64,000 nucleotides of DNA from Peltaster fructicola (taxonomy: Eukaryota > Ascomycota > Dothideomycetes), in assembly GCA_001592805.2 (NCBI GenBank), contig CP051141.1:1302001-1366000 (forward strand). The letters are read 5' to 3'. The first letter of the stretch is position 1. Each line of letters opens with the position of its first letter. The translations under genes were made by a program, and so were the position numbers. The notes under the pieces were generated by a model, which ran no database searches, was not told the origin of the DNA, and was given only the letters and a program-made list of their open reading frames with translations. Shown piece by piece: positions 52,660 to 62,535 of the stretch.

Positions 52660-53948
52660 CCTGAAGGTTCGTGATAGTTCGATGGAATGGTATGAAGTGA
52701 AGGAGGCCAGGCTTGACAGGTGCTCAAAGAGTGTCGATTGTTAAGCTATGTGCAGAGAGAACCGCATCCAGCGAGCACTGCTGCCGATGGTATCATTGAC
52801 TGCTACGACTGACGGCGAAGTGAAGCACAGTGGTAGAGAGGGCGCCTAGAAGCACACCGAGTTAGTAGTCTCCTCGACCACGCTTTATGACTACCAGCTC
52901 ATGCACAAGACCACGACTATGTGTGGTTTTGACAGCATCACGCCGAGTCGTTTTCTGATGATGAGCTCTATGATGTCTTCTCCAGCACCATGCTAGAAGC
53001 ATGGCGATACTGATGAAAAGAAATGTTCAGCAATGCCGAAATGGGTTCCAAAGATTCCCTGCCGATCGTGAGACCAACAGAAGCAGTCAAGTTGATAGTT
53101 TTCAACTAGCAAAAACGTAATCTCGGACGAATCCTCACTGATGTACGTAAAGCCCCTGTAAGAGTCAGCAAGAGTTCGAAAATGTAGGTATAGGAAACCA
53201 CTTACGTGCACTAAGATGAAGAGCGGAAAGGAGGAGGGAAAACTTCGAAGGTTATTATACCTGCGAGGTTGGCCTGTGCGTCGAGCGGCTCCACTAGCAT
53301 AACAATAACATGACTCAACCGTCGCCAAGCGAACTTCACTTTGCCGCGTACGTCGATGCACGGCAGCTACCATGCTGCGTAGCATGCATACCGGCGCCGC
53401 GTTGACGTGAGTTATGATCACGACACAGTCACAACGCGCCTCACCAGCTCAGCAGTGACTCATATTGTGTAACAGGCCAATAGAAGGACACCGGCTGATG
53501 CCAACAACGAACCAAGCATCGCTCAACGCCGCAAAGCCACATGATTCAACATCATCTCGATCACTCGGGCATATACTTTTGATACCTGACGACGAGATCG
53601 CCAAACGGCGAGCGCTGCGCATGTTCCTGTACAGTACACCGAATACTGGCGTGGGAAGGCGTGGATCGAAGAAGTGCGCTCAGCAGTAGTTGTCTCGGCC
53701 CAGCATACTGAGAAGATCATAACACCCAGAGCACAACGGACACATTTCATCTTTGATACATCCATAGAGGACTGCAACGATATCCCTGCTCAAGAGGCAC
53801 AGAAATCCTTCGACTGGTCATATCAAGGCTGTCAAGTCTGCCTAGATACAACGAATTGCCTTTGATCTTGCAGGAAGCCTGTCCAAGACTGGTCATCGCC
53901 TCTACCAAGGCCTGAGATCGTGGACTGTGACCTGTCGCAGAACCAAAG
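52660..53948. other. 1.3-kb region without a supported gene
   Basis: Divergent space upstream of the orphan gene and of the SurE-type gene. Short frames at 52993-53421 (-) and 53465-53689 (+) show no domain and no acceptable splice joins. No repeat found. Confidence 0.45.
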
Positions 53949-54947
53949 ATGCATATCATACCTGTACTGTCGGGCGCAGCTAAGTTGGCGAAAGTTCTGA
54001 TCTCTAACGATGATGGTTGGGCAGAGCTGAATATCAGAGCACTCTACGATGCTCTGGACACTGCTGGCTTCTCCAGTGTCATCTCAGCACCAGCCATCAA
54101 CAAGTCGGGTACTGGCTCGCTCGACACTCCAGCAAGAGAACTGGGACCCAGTGGCTGTGAGTTCGGCTCATGTCCACCTTATAGTCCAGCTGTTGGCCTC
54201 AACAGCTCGATGACGAGATTTAATGTAAGGTCAAAGAACACCAGCACTCATCTCTGACACCTTCAGTACGTGAGCTCATATCCTGTGACATCTGTCAAGT
54301 ATGGCATTGAGGTTGTGGCGCCGACTACTTTTGGCGGTCCTCCAGACATCGTCGTCACAGGTAAGTAACAGACACTTAGCACGACCTCCTAATAACGAGC
54401 AGGCGTCAATGTCGGATGTAATCTTGATGTTGCAGTACTGGGCTCAGGCACAGTCGGCGCTGCGTGCGAAGCTGCGAAGCAGGGCATTCCAGCCATAGCT
54501 TTCAGTGGTTGCACAGGCTCTCAGATCAGCTGGGAAGAGAAGGATCCTGGATATTCTACAGTATACGCCAACCTTTCGTCCAAGATTGCTGAAGAGCTGG
54601 TCTCGTATGGGAAACCGTATCTCCCGCGGAACATCTGGCTCAACGTGAACTATGGCGAGTCTTCGAGCAGCTGCTCTTCATCAAATGATTTCAAGTTCGT
54701 CCTCTCGCGAATCTTGCCGGCAATTCCGATTATCACCAAAGAAGATCTGCTCATTTGTGACAACAACGGAAGACTGCCGACTGAGAGGATGGTTGTGAAG
54801 ACACCGGGCTGCTTTGCGTCGATCAGTGTTGGTGAAGCCAGCACAAAGTCGACAGCTGACGCCCACACTCAAGCTGTAGTGTACAATAAGCTGAGAAGGT
54901 TGTTGTCATGTCTTCCAGAAGCAGAGAAGCAAAGCCTTGACCTCTAA
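53949..54947 (+). CDS. SurE-family phosphatase (5'/3'-nucleotidase / acid phosphatase type)
   Basis: Metal-dependent phosphatase on nucleotides or other phosphomonoesters. Three exons, introns near 54.22-54.27 and 54.36-54.40 kb. The metal-binding start is AKVLISNDDGWAELNIRALY, where the adjacent Asp pair binds the divalent ion, and the second signature GVNVGCNLDVAVLGSGTVGA appears only after splicing; GIPAIAFSG follows. These match fungal secreted SurE-type acid phosphatases. The first ~15 residues (MHIIPVLSGAAKL) could be a short signal peptide but a Lys interrupts it, so secretion is uncertain; an additional upstream exon is possible. About 300 residues, normal length. Confidence 0.88.
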
Positions 54948-55265
54948 GTCTAGCTCGGGCACGCAGGCTTGACTTCCACCTCCTCCAGCTCAGCACAGCC
55001 GACCACTTATTGCGTCTAAGCCTGCATCACCGCTTCTCAAACGCCTCGTCTACTGGCTTGGCGCATGATACTCGCTGCAGCCAAAGCTTGAGATGGCGAT
55101 GGATGTGTATGACGACTTCCTTGCTTGCGAGAGAGGGACCATCTTCGGCCGATAACACCAGATGGCGCTCAAGGCTTGACGATATCGAGCGCCGCTTTTG
55201 GCACCGTCAATTGCTGTGTAGAGTCGCCGAAGTGAGAACATCACTCCAACGACCATCTAGCCAGC
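54948..55265. other. Convergent 3' flanks, SurE-type gene / sirtuin
   Basis: About 320 bases. The frame running from here into the sirtuin on the plus strand is a shadow. Nothing else seen. Confidence 0.5.
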
Positions 55266-56393
55266 TCATATCTTCGACTTCTCATCATCTGCGTCCGCGT
55301 CTGCTTTCTCAACGCTCGAGGCAGCACTGCCCGCTGACTGCAATGTTTCCGCTTCCTCCGTGGCTTTGTGCTTCGCACCGAGAGCGTCAATCTCCTTCCG
55401 CACCTTTTCTTCATGCCACTTGGCGAGGTGCAATGTTTCGTCAATCTCCTTGGTGAGCTTGCTGACCTCGTCCTGCAGAGCTTCATCCTTGCTCTTCTTT
55501 GGTTGCGCAACGAGCTCAGCTGTGGTCTTCAGCTCAGTCTTTGCCCACACTGCCTCGAGCTCGTTGAGCCACCCGCAGCCTTCAGCGATCGCACGAACCT
55601 GCTCATCACACTTGCCCATGAGCAAGACATCGTCTGCTCTCGAGCCGATGCCACCAGCTCCGCCGAGATTGATCAGTACTCGAGGTATCCCATCTGGTAG
55701 GCGGCTTGGCAGACTTGCGAAGGGTTGCACTGTCAAACTTGAACCCATGACGATCATCAGATCTGCCTCGGACAGCAATGACATGTTTTCGAAGAAGCCC
55801 GAGGGTAGCGCTTCACCGAAGAACACGATCTCAGGCTTTACCAGTCCTTTGCAGTCGTGACAGCGTGGTATGGTCATGTTCGCAACATGCTCTCTGAGTT
55901 CATCATCAGGGTACGACTTCTTGCAATCGATGCAGCTCTGCCTCGCGAATGAGCCGTGAGCTTCGACGATGGCGCTATCAGGCACACCAGCAGCGCGCTC
56001 GAGGCAGTCGATGTTCTGTGTGAAGAGCTTGAGTAGCAACCCTTTGTCATGAAGAAGTCTGATGAAGGAGTGTGTGATAGTAGGTCTGAATTTGCCAGGA
56101 TACAGCTCATGTGCAAGCGTGTAGAACGGCTCTGGGTTCTCTCTGAAATAGCTGATGTCAAAGACAGCTTCTGCGAAGGGCAGGTTCAGCCTTGCAAGGT
56201 TTGCATACAAGCCAGTCTCTGGTGATCGAAAGTCTGGAATGCCGGCGCTCGTGCTGATGCCTGCACCAGTGAGGACTACAATCTTCTGTGCTTGGCCGCT
56301 CTTGATGTACTCTATCAAGCCTTGGAGGGACCTGCTTGATAGAGTTTGTGGTAGCACGCTCTCATCGACGGGAGTGCTTTCTTCGTTGCCCAT
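55266..56393 (-). CDS. hst2: HST2/SIRT2-type NAD-dependent protein deacetylase
   Basis: Removes acetyl groups from lysines using NAD+. First in-frame ATG at 56393 (MGNEESTPVDESVLPQTLSS). Rossmann NAD loop VVLTGAGISTSAGIPDFRSP, then YANLARLNLPFAEAVFDISY, LFTQNIDCLERAAGVP and the catalytic His in IVEAHGSFARQSCIDC. Zinc Cys pairs are CIDCKK and CHDCKG. GLVKPEIVFFGEALP and VMGSSLTVQPFASLP complete a class I sirtuin. After residue ~290 follows a charged coiled-coil-like tail (EALQDEVSKLTKEIDETLHL) and an acidic end DADADDEKSKI. The Gly at position 2 with Ser at 6 fits an N-myristoylation site. 375 residues, single exon. Confidence 0.95.
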   Translation of the reverse strand: MGNEESTPVDESVLPQTLSSRSLQGLIEYIKSGQAQKIVVLTGAGISTSAGIPDFRSPETGLYANLARLNLPFAEAVFDISYFRENPEPFYTLAHELYPGKFRPTITHSFIRLLHDKGLLLKLFTQNIDCLERAAGVPDSAIVEAHGSFARQSCIDCKKSYPDDELREHVANMTIPRCHDCKGLVKPEIVFFGEALPSGFFENMSLLSEADLMIVMGSSLTVQPFASLPSRLPDGIPRVLINLGGAGGIGSRADDVLLMGKCDEQVRAIAEGCGWLNELEAVWAKTELKTTAELVAQPKKSKDEALQDEVSKLTKEIDETLHLAKWHEEKVRKEIDALGAKHKATEEAETLQSAGSAASSVEKADADADDEKSKI

Positions 56394-56737
56394 CCTGGCT
56401 CGTCGTCGCCTGTTCTTATGCACGCCGGCTTGGCTGCGACCAGGCCTATGCTTGCAATGTGTGATAGTGAGCCGTACGAGACCGCTGTTATCGATTGTAC
56501 GAGAATGTGAAGGACGTTAGATTCGGATCGAGATAGGTGGCGCCCACGTTGTCCGACGCTATGAAGAGGTTCGACCCGATTCGGCATTTGAGTTCATTCT
56601 TCTGTCACCACCTTTGAAACTCTCGCCCAACATGGACATATACATCAATCGATAAAACGTTAAGGCATGGACGACATAGGTAGGTCCACGTCCAAGGCAT
56701 TTCCTTCTCGTACCTTCCTTACCATCCATTGCCCAAG
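56394..56737. other. Divergent promoter region, sirtuin / GH16
   Basis: About 345 bases between the two starts. A GGTTCGACCC-like sequence near 56570 recalls a tRNA B box, but no fitting A box or cloverleaf surrounds it. Confidence 0.45.
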
Positions 56738-57873
56738 ATGTCTTCGATCAGGTCGTACTTCTATGCCAAACCGTCTCAGACAACACTCAAGACAAACACA
56801 GCTGTAGAGATCAAGTCTGCACCACCATCTCCACCACCAGAGAGAGTCAGCGCGTGGTCATGGCGACGACCTAGCAGCTGGGGCGAAGAACGTACGCCGC
56901 GATTGTGCTTTTGATTGCTGCCATAATTGTCGCCATTGTTGTGCCTGTTGTGCTTACCAAGAAGACCAAGGGCTATCCCAACTACTACAAGATCAACTAT
57001 CGGCTGCAGGAGACCTGGTCTGGCGACTCTTTCTTCGGCAACTTTGACTATTACATCCAGCCTGATCCCACACAAGGCTTCGTGACGTATGTCAACGAAG
57101 GCATTGCTAAGGCGAAGAACTTGACGTACTCCAATGCCAACACCGCCGTCATCCGTGTGGATGACACGACAGCTCTAACGCGAGCTGGAGGGCGTGACTC
57201 TATCCGTCTTGTGTCCAAGAAGGCATACAATGGTGGGCTCTTCCTCTTCGATGTTGCTCACGTACCGTACGGCTGTGGCACATGGCCGGCCATCTGGATG
57301 ACTTCCATCAGTAACTGGCCAACCCAGGGCGAGATCGACATCATGGAGACTGTCAACCAAGGTGGACCGAACCAGATGACTCTGCATACCTCCTCAGGCT
57401 GCTCGATGGGAGGTCAACGTAATCAGACCGGCACGACCCTAACCACTGACTGCTATGTGCGGTCTGACAGCAACGGATCCTGTGCTGTTATGGGCTCTGC
57501 CACCAGTGCTGGCCAAGCTTTCAACGGAGTTGGCGGCGGAGTGTACGCCTTAGAGTGGCGAAGTGAAGGAATCCGTATGTGGTTCTTCGAGAGGAGCAAT
57601 ATTCCAGCAAATATTGGCTCTCCAGACCCAAGCAGCTGGCCAGCAGCATCTGCGGACTTTCCAAACACGAACTGTGACATCGGGTCCCATTTCAACGACC
57701 TCCACATCATCACTAACATCGCACTGTGTGGTGTCTGGGCTGGCGCAGCAGATGTCTACAATGGACAGGACCACTGTCCAAGCAGCTGTGTGAACTATGT
57801 CACTGCCAATGCGAGCGCGTTCGAGCAGGCGTACTTCACGTACAACAGTTTCAAGATCTTCGCGGCTAGCTGA
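56738..57873 (+). CDS. Membrane-anchored GH16 endo-beta-glucanase-type protein
   Basis: Hydrolyses or remodels beta-1,3(1,4)-glucans at the cell surface. The catalytic signature is QGEIDIMETVNQ, with both Glu of the E-x-D-x-x-E motif present, and GCGTWPAIWMTSISNWP just before it is typical. A single hydrophobic helix (IVLLIAAIIVAIVVPVVLTK) follows a short cytosolic segment, so it is a type II membrane protein with the enzyme outside. The ATG at 56738 starts MSSIRSYFYAKPSQTTLKTN. The N-terminal frame and catalytic frame differ: either a 71-nt GT-AG intron (56804-56874) joins TNTA to QLGRRTYAAIVLL, or one G is missing from a run of four near 56880, giving SSWGRRTYAAIVLL. About 355-380 residues. 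Cysteines in the catalytic domain probably form disulfides. Confidence 0.88.
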
Positions 57874-58074
57874 GGTGGCTTCGCTTCATCTAGTGGTTCA
57901 GTAGTGAATCGCAACGGGAAGAGGCACTGGCCGAGTGACTTCTTTCTGAAGCTCTCGAGCCCAGCACACCTTCGAGTCTCCTCTTCTGCGCAACCTTCTA
58001 TTATACAACATTGCGCCTGCTTCACCACAAAGCGCTTCCAACCTTTGAACGACTCTCGAGAGCGTGCTTCCAGC

Positions 58075-59013
58075 ATGCCAAATCCACTATGCGTAACAGG
58101 CGAAGAGCCTGTGATCGACAACATCCTCCTACAGCATCTCAAGGAAGAGGGATTCGACGTTACCTATGTCTCGTTCATCTCCGACCGTGCAGCCTATCGT
58201 GAGACGATGAAGAGCATCGGCAAAGAAATTGGTCGAGCCCATCCCTACGGCATCATAGCTTTCGGAGACGCAGCCACTGAATGCCTCGACATGCATGTCA
58301 AGCCAGGCACCAATCTTACAGCCATTGTCGCCTACTACCCATCCGGTGTACGTAGACCGACTGCACGATACCGAACCAACAATCAAGGCCCAGTGCATCT
58401 CTTGTGCCATCTCGCAAGCAAGCAAGACATCAAGATAGCCTTCAAGTCAAACACGACCAAGTCACATGCCTACACCTCTGTAGAGCCAGGTTTCGCTCAG
58501 CGAGCCAAGTCAGAGTTCAACGAGGCTGCTTCCACCCTTGCTTGGTCACGCACACTCAGTCATCTACGCCGAGCATACAAGATGGAAGAGATCGAGACAG
58601 TCTGGCAGCGTCACTTCGACCTGATGACTATAGCAACACATGATGATGATGGCGACGACAAGTACGCAATCTTCGATACAATGACGAGTGACTACCTCAG
58701 CAGCAACTGTGGTGCTCTTGACGAAGAGTCTGCTGCTTGCCTCCCATGCTCATTCGGTGTGCACAACGCCGATGCTTGGTCCATCTCCTCGATGTCTCGC
58801 GACATCACTGGTACAGTGCTTACTGAGCTCATCGAAGTCACCACCTGGCATAGTCCAACTGGATCAATGGCGCAGCCACGCGGGCCTGCAGCCTCCAAGC
58901 AAGTGATCACCCCGGTCAAGATCACGGCTCGGTTTAGAGATGGCAAAGTCTGCTTTGAGAAGTGGTGTTGGCGCAATACTGCTTTGTTGCATGCGCAGAC
59001 ACCGAAGAAGTGA
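58075..59013 (+). CDS. Diverged dienelactone hydrolase-like protein with NTF2/SnoaL-like C terminus
   Basis: 312 residues from the first ATG at 58075 (MPNPLCVTGEEPVIDNILLQ); the open frame extends further upstream without an ATG. The N-terminal half resembles fungal dienelactone hydrolase-like proteins (HPYGIIAFGDAATECLDMHV, LTAIVAYYPSG), but the nucleophile position in the elbow is Asp rather than Cys/Ser, so this half may be inactive. The C-terminal half (VWQRHFDLMTIA, SISSMSRDITGTVLTELIEV, ITPVKITARFRDGKVCFEKW) follows the pattern of the SnoaL/NTF2-like domain that accompanies such proteins in filamentous ascomycetes (VSRTVGxDRVVDE... HEHIWWDQA). No confident function; a binding or isomerase-like role is possible. 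Lies 201 bp after the GH16 stop, same strand. Confidence 0.68.
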   Translation: MPNPLCVTGEEPVIDNILLQHLKEEGFDVTYVSFISDRAAYRETMKSIGKEIGRAHPYGIIAFGDAATECLDMHVKPGTNLTAIVAYYPSGVRRPTARYRTNNQGPVHLLCHLASKQDIKIAFKSNTTKSHAYTSVEPGFAQRAKSEFNEAASTLAWSRTLSHLRRAYKMEEIETVWQRHFDLMTIATHDDDGDDKYAIFDTMTSDYLSSNCGALDEESAACLPCSFGVHNADAWSISSMSRDITGTVLTELIEVTTWHSPTGSMAQPRGPAASKQVITPVKITARFRDGKVCFEKWCWRNTALLHAQTPKK

Positions 59014-59208
59014 TCTCCATACTGCCAAGCAACAACCCGGAAGACCAGCCTTGAACGAGCGCTGGGACTCGAGATTGTCAATGGAGTATTGACGGAAGTG
59101 AAGCCAGCACTATCATGATCTGGTTGAAAACGAAGACGGTTCGCCATGTTGAGTTCGAAGATCATGGCAGAAAGCGAAAAGGCACATACGTAGCTCTATG
59201 CTCCTCAA

Positions 59209-60613
59209 TCAACCAATGAACTTGCATGTCGGCAGTCTGTATGGATTGACGTTGTCCCAGTATTTGTGTCGAACTCCCTTCCATTCGTCGTTGGCTTCGA
59301 GGTTCGGTACTTGGATATCGAGCCACTCGGTGTCAAGGCCTGCTTCGTAGAGATCCATCTCGACAATCTGTCGATGTCAGCATTGCTCAATTACACTTCA
59401 GTACACTCACCCTTGTGTAGACGTCGTAACAGATTTGTCGGTCAGCGCCAAGACCGTTGTAGAAGCCGAAGAGACCAGCGCTGTCGAGAAGACCGATGAC
59501 AAAGTCCTGGAAGAAGATCTTCAGATCTTTGTAGTCCTCAGCGTAGGTGTCGAAGTAGATGGCATCCAGGACGACACCTTGCTCAACCAGCTTTGGGAAC
59601 ACGTCTTGCCAGCGACCCTCGTGTACGGTGACATTTGGCTTGTCGTACCAGCCCTTCTCGCGCATCCGCTGCATAACCAGTGGGTGTGCTTCAATGATGT
59701 GATGCATGCCAGGATTCTTCTCAAGGAAAGCACCGTCCACAATACCCATGCCGAAGCCAACATTCATGGTCCTTAGTCCAGCCTTGGGCACAAGCTTGTC
59801 GACAGACTTGTACATGATCTCGGTCTCCCAGTCCATCATAACAGCATTCTTGTCAGAGTCAAGCAGTCGGTCGCCAGAATAAGTGAGCTCGGAGGCGAGA
59901 TAGTCCTCGCTGTTTACGTTAGGGTTCTTCAGCGCTGCCTCGATTGGCTGTGTCGTCTCGCCATCAGGTGCTGTAGCTGTGAGATTCGGCACACTCGAAT
60001 CTGTTCGTGGTCCGCTGGGATTTGGTGAAGGCTCAAACCCCTCAATTGGCTCTTGTGCAGCTCCGTTGGTCACCTGTGTAGGTCGTCGATCGGGTGTCGG
60101 CTCAAATCCTTCGATCTTGTTGTCTTCTGAATCATCCTCTTCCTCCTCGTCTCCCAATGGCTCGTACTCGTCCAATCTGCTCAACAACAACTCTGCTCTT
60201 ATGCCTGCCTCAACAATCGCCTCATACACATTCTTGAGACCAAGCCTCAAGGCTATACAGCCCGGTGTTTCGTCATTGTTGTCAAGATCGTTCCAGATTG
60301 CTCCGTTCTCGAAGAGAACTCTGACTGTTGCTAGGGCTGCTTCCTCGTCAAGAGCATGCTTGTGAACTGCATCGCCAGCACCATCGGCTCCAGAGACGTC
60401 AGCGAGATCGTCGTCTTGTTCGCAAGCAGCGACGGCAGCGTGGAGCGGTGTGAAGCCAGTGTCTGAATCTTGCACATTCGCGTCTCCAGGCTCAGTCAAG
60501 AGCTTTTTCAAGGTGTCGTTGTCGTGATTGGTGGCAGCGAGCAGTATTTCGTCAGTCTTTGTATCCGTGTCGATCTCGGCCGCCATTGCAGCTGCATTCT
60601 GCTGATCACTCAT
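59209..60613 (-). CDS. rmt2: Protein arginine N-methyltransferase 2 (RMT2), ankyrin-repeat N terminus
   Basis: Methylates the delta-nitrogen of arginine, in yeast Rpl12. The N-terminal ~130 residues hold degenerate ankyrin repeats (DSDTGFTPLHAAVAACEQDD, NNDETPGCIALRLGLKNVYE). A linker contains two copies of EGFEPxPxP. The methyltransferase core has YLASELTYSGDRLLDSDKNA, VMMDWETEIM, the SAM-binding loop LRTMNVGFGMGIVDGAFLEK and HHIIEAHPLVMQRMREKGWY. Near 59.40 kb a GTGAGT intron joins DVYTR to IVEMDLYEAGLDTEWLDIQV, ending YWDNVNPYRLPTCKFIG. About 450 residues, normal for Rmt2. Confidence 0.95.
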
Positions 60614-62535
60614 TGTAGGCGGTCTCAGTAAACTTTTACTTTCCCTCTCGTCAATCTTGCAAAGAAATATGGATGCCCCACCTCAGACGGCGGGAATGAT
60701 TGGGATTTTGTTTGGCCAGCGACCAGCGACATGGTGCCGGTCTAGTCGAGCCTACGAAGAACTCAAGCTGTTGACTATGCCGACTATGTGCACATGAAAC
60801 ACGCTTCGTGCGTCGAAGACGCGTAACGTATGCAGGAAGCCTGGTGATTCGGAAGGAGAGCTCATGCTCGGAGAATGACGTCCATACGAAGAGGAGTTCG
60901 TGTAAGCTGACTCGCATGAACTTACCATGCTGCTAAACAGGCTGATCGTCCAGAAGGACTGGGAAAATTGCAGCAAAACTACGCACGAGCAGGGTTCTCT
61001 ACACACAGGGAGACACATTGTTGTACCTGCGGAGGGAACCTCATGGTATAATGTAAGTGTCTAAACCACATCCGTGATCGTCTTGTCTTCGTCGATACTA
61101 CTTGCTTCGTTGTATGCATACGGAGCAGTGTACTGCCGGGACGAGTGTCGAGATTGCATACGTCGGTGTTCTCACGAGTGATGATGGCACGACCATAGCT
61201 GGCTGACTAGGCTTGTACGTTCTGCAGCTCTTCATAGCTGTGGACGTTGCCCTACAGCCTGCTGAGTTGGTCGACTACAGCTACATGGAGGTTCGGCATG
61301 CCCTGCTTCCTCCCGAAGACAGAGGAGCAAACAGCTTCAGGTTGGTCGTCATCTGAGCTCGCAGGCTGCAGGACCAGGGTATCTCGTATCACTGCCGGAC
61401 AGCGTGGATGAGAGCGAGATCGAGCATGATCATCATCCCTGTATTATGATGGTGGTGATATGTGTTGGGTTTCGGTCTGTGCTGCCTGAGCAATGGACCG
61501 GGCATATGCACCACTTGACTAGTTGTCTGGACGCCCTAGTATCGTTGTCTGCAGTTGATATTTGTCAGACCGGACCATGTTAATTGCTGCTACTGATTAT
61601 CATTATGCTCATAGCAGGGCTCGTGACCTCCAGTATACAGACAATCGTGCTATTATGGGAGTCAATTCGGTGATACATCCTTGGTGTGTGTGCATTGTGT
61701 CGATGATACCTCCTGCAGCGTCTTTTTGAGCATATGTTGCTGCGCAAGGTCACAAGTAAGTGGTGCATAAAGCCTCTTGTGGAATGACGATCAATCGCTG
61801 AGCCACGACGAATGAAGCAATGACGGGCTATGATCCTGCTCCACAGATGAACGATACTTGCACTCTCACCTACCAGGCTCGTAGTCAGTACGAACCTCAC
61901 CTGTGTCCTACTACGAGTCTCGCCCAAGTCTCAATGCTAGGTGAGCGTCGCCAGGCCGGCATGCTACAACAAGAATTGCGAGTATGCAACACATACATCT
62001 TCGAATTGATCTGCCAAGCCGAAGCTGACGTTGATCTCGATGCTGTGTAATGCTCAGGCAGATCATCACACTAGCGTGCTGCAAGCATCTTTGTACGACA
62101 CTGCCCCTGATACGGTCCTGTGTGGCTGTGAGCGTGTCGATCGGAAGGACATGCTGTAGATGCTTGGAGCATAAGGATAATGAAAAGCGCCAAGGGTAAG
62201 GCTGACAATCACGAAGTCGAAGGGGGCTGGGAAATGCCTTGAGTACTGCCACAGCACTGTAGTCGGAAATGCCAGCGCATCAGTACGTCCTTCGCACTCG
62301 TCAACGATGGGCACCAAGTGAATCTTCTCGTGGTGTGAAGCCTACAGGAGAAGGATCGAGGTTAGAGCGCGGTGAAGCTAAAGATACGACTGCCATTGCG
62401 TCATGCCCATACATAGCAGCCTACAACACGAAGAGAACTTGGCATAAGCAATCAATGGATCCTTCAACCTCCGTCACCTGTTAATCTGTCGACTCACAAG
62501 AGATGCCATTCTTATAAGCTCTCGTCACCCTCACC
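60614..62535. other. 1.9-kb gene-free region
   Basis: The longest stretch here without a supported gene, between RMT2 and the sterol acyltransferase (divergent). Short frames (60651-61018 -, 61580-61927 -, 61820-62050 +) show no domain. The region between 61.05 and 61.6 kb has TG-rich segments (GGTGGTGATATGTGTTGGGT) but no clear repeat. It may carry regulatory sequence, a noncoding RNA or a remnant too decayed to recognise. Confidence 0.5.

Noticed and set aside
53465-53865. Two short frames as exons of a gene upstream of the SurE-type gene
   Set aside because: I found no GT donor and AG acceptor that joins them in frame, and neither matches a family.
56520-56600. Possible tRNA, from a GGTTCGACCC B-box-like sequence
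   Set aside because: No matching A box at the right distance and no acceptor stem or cloverleaf could be drawn.
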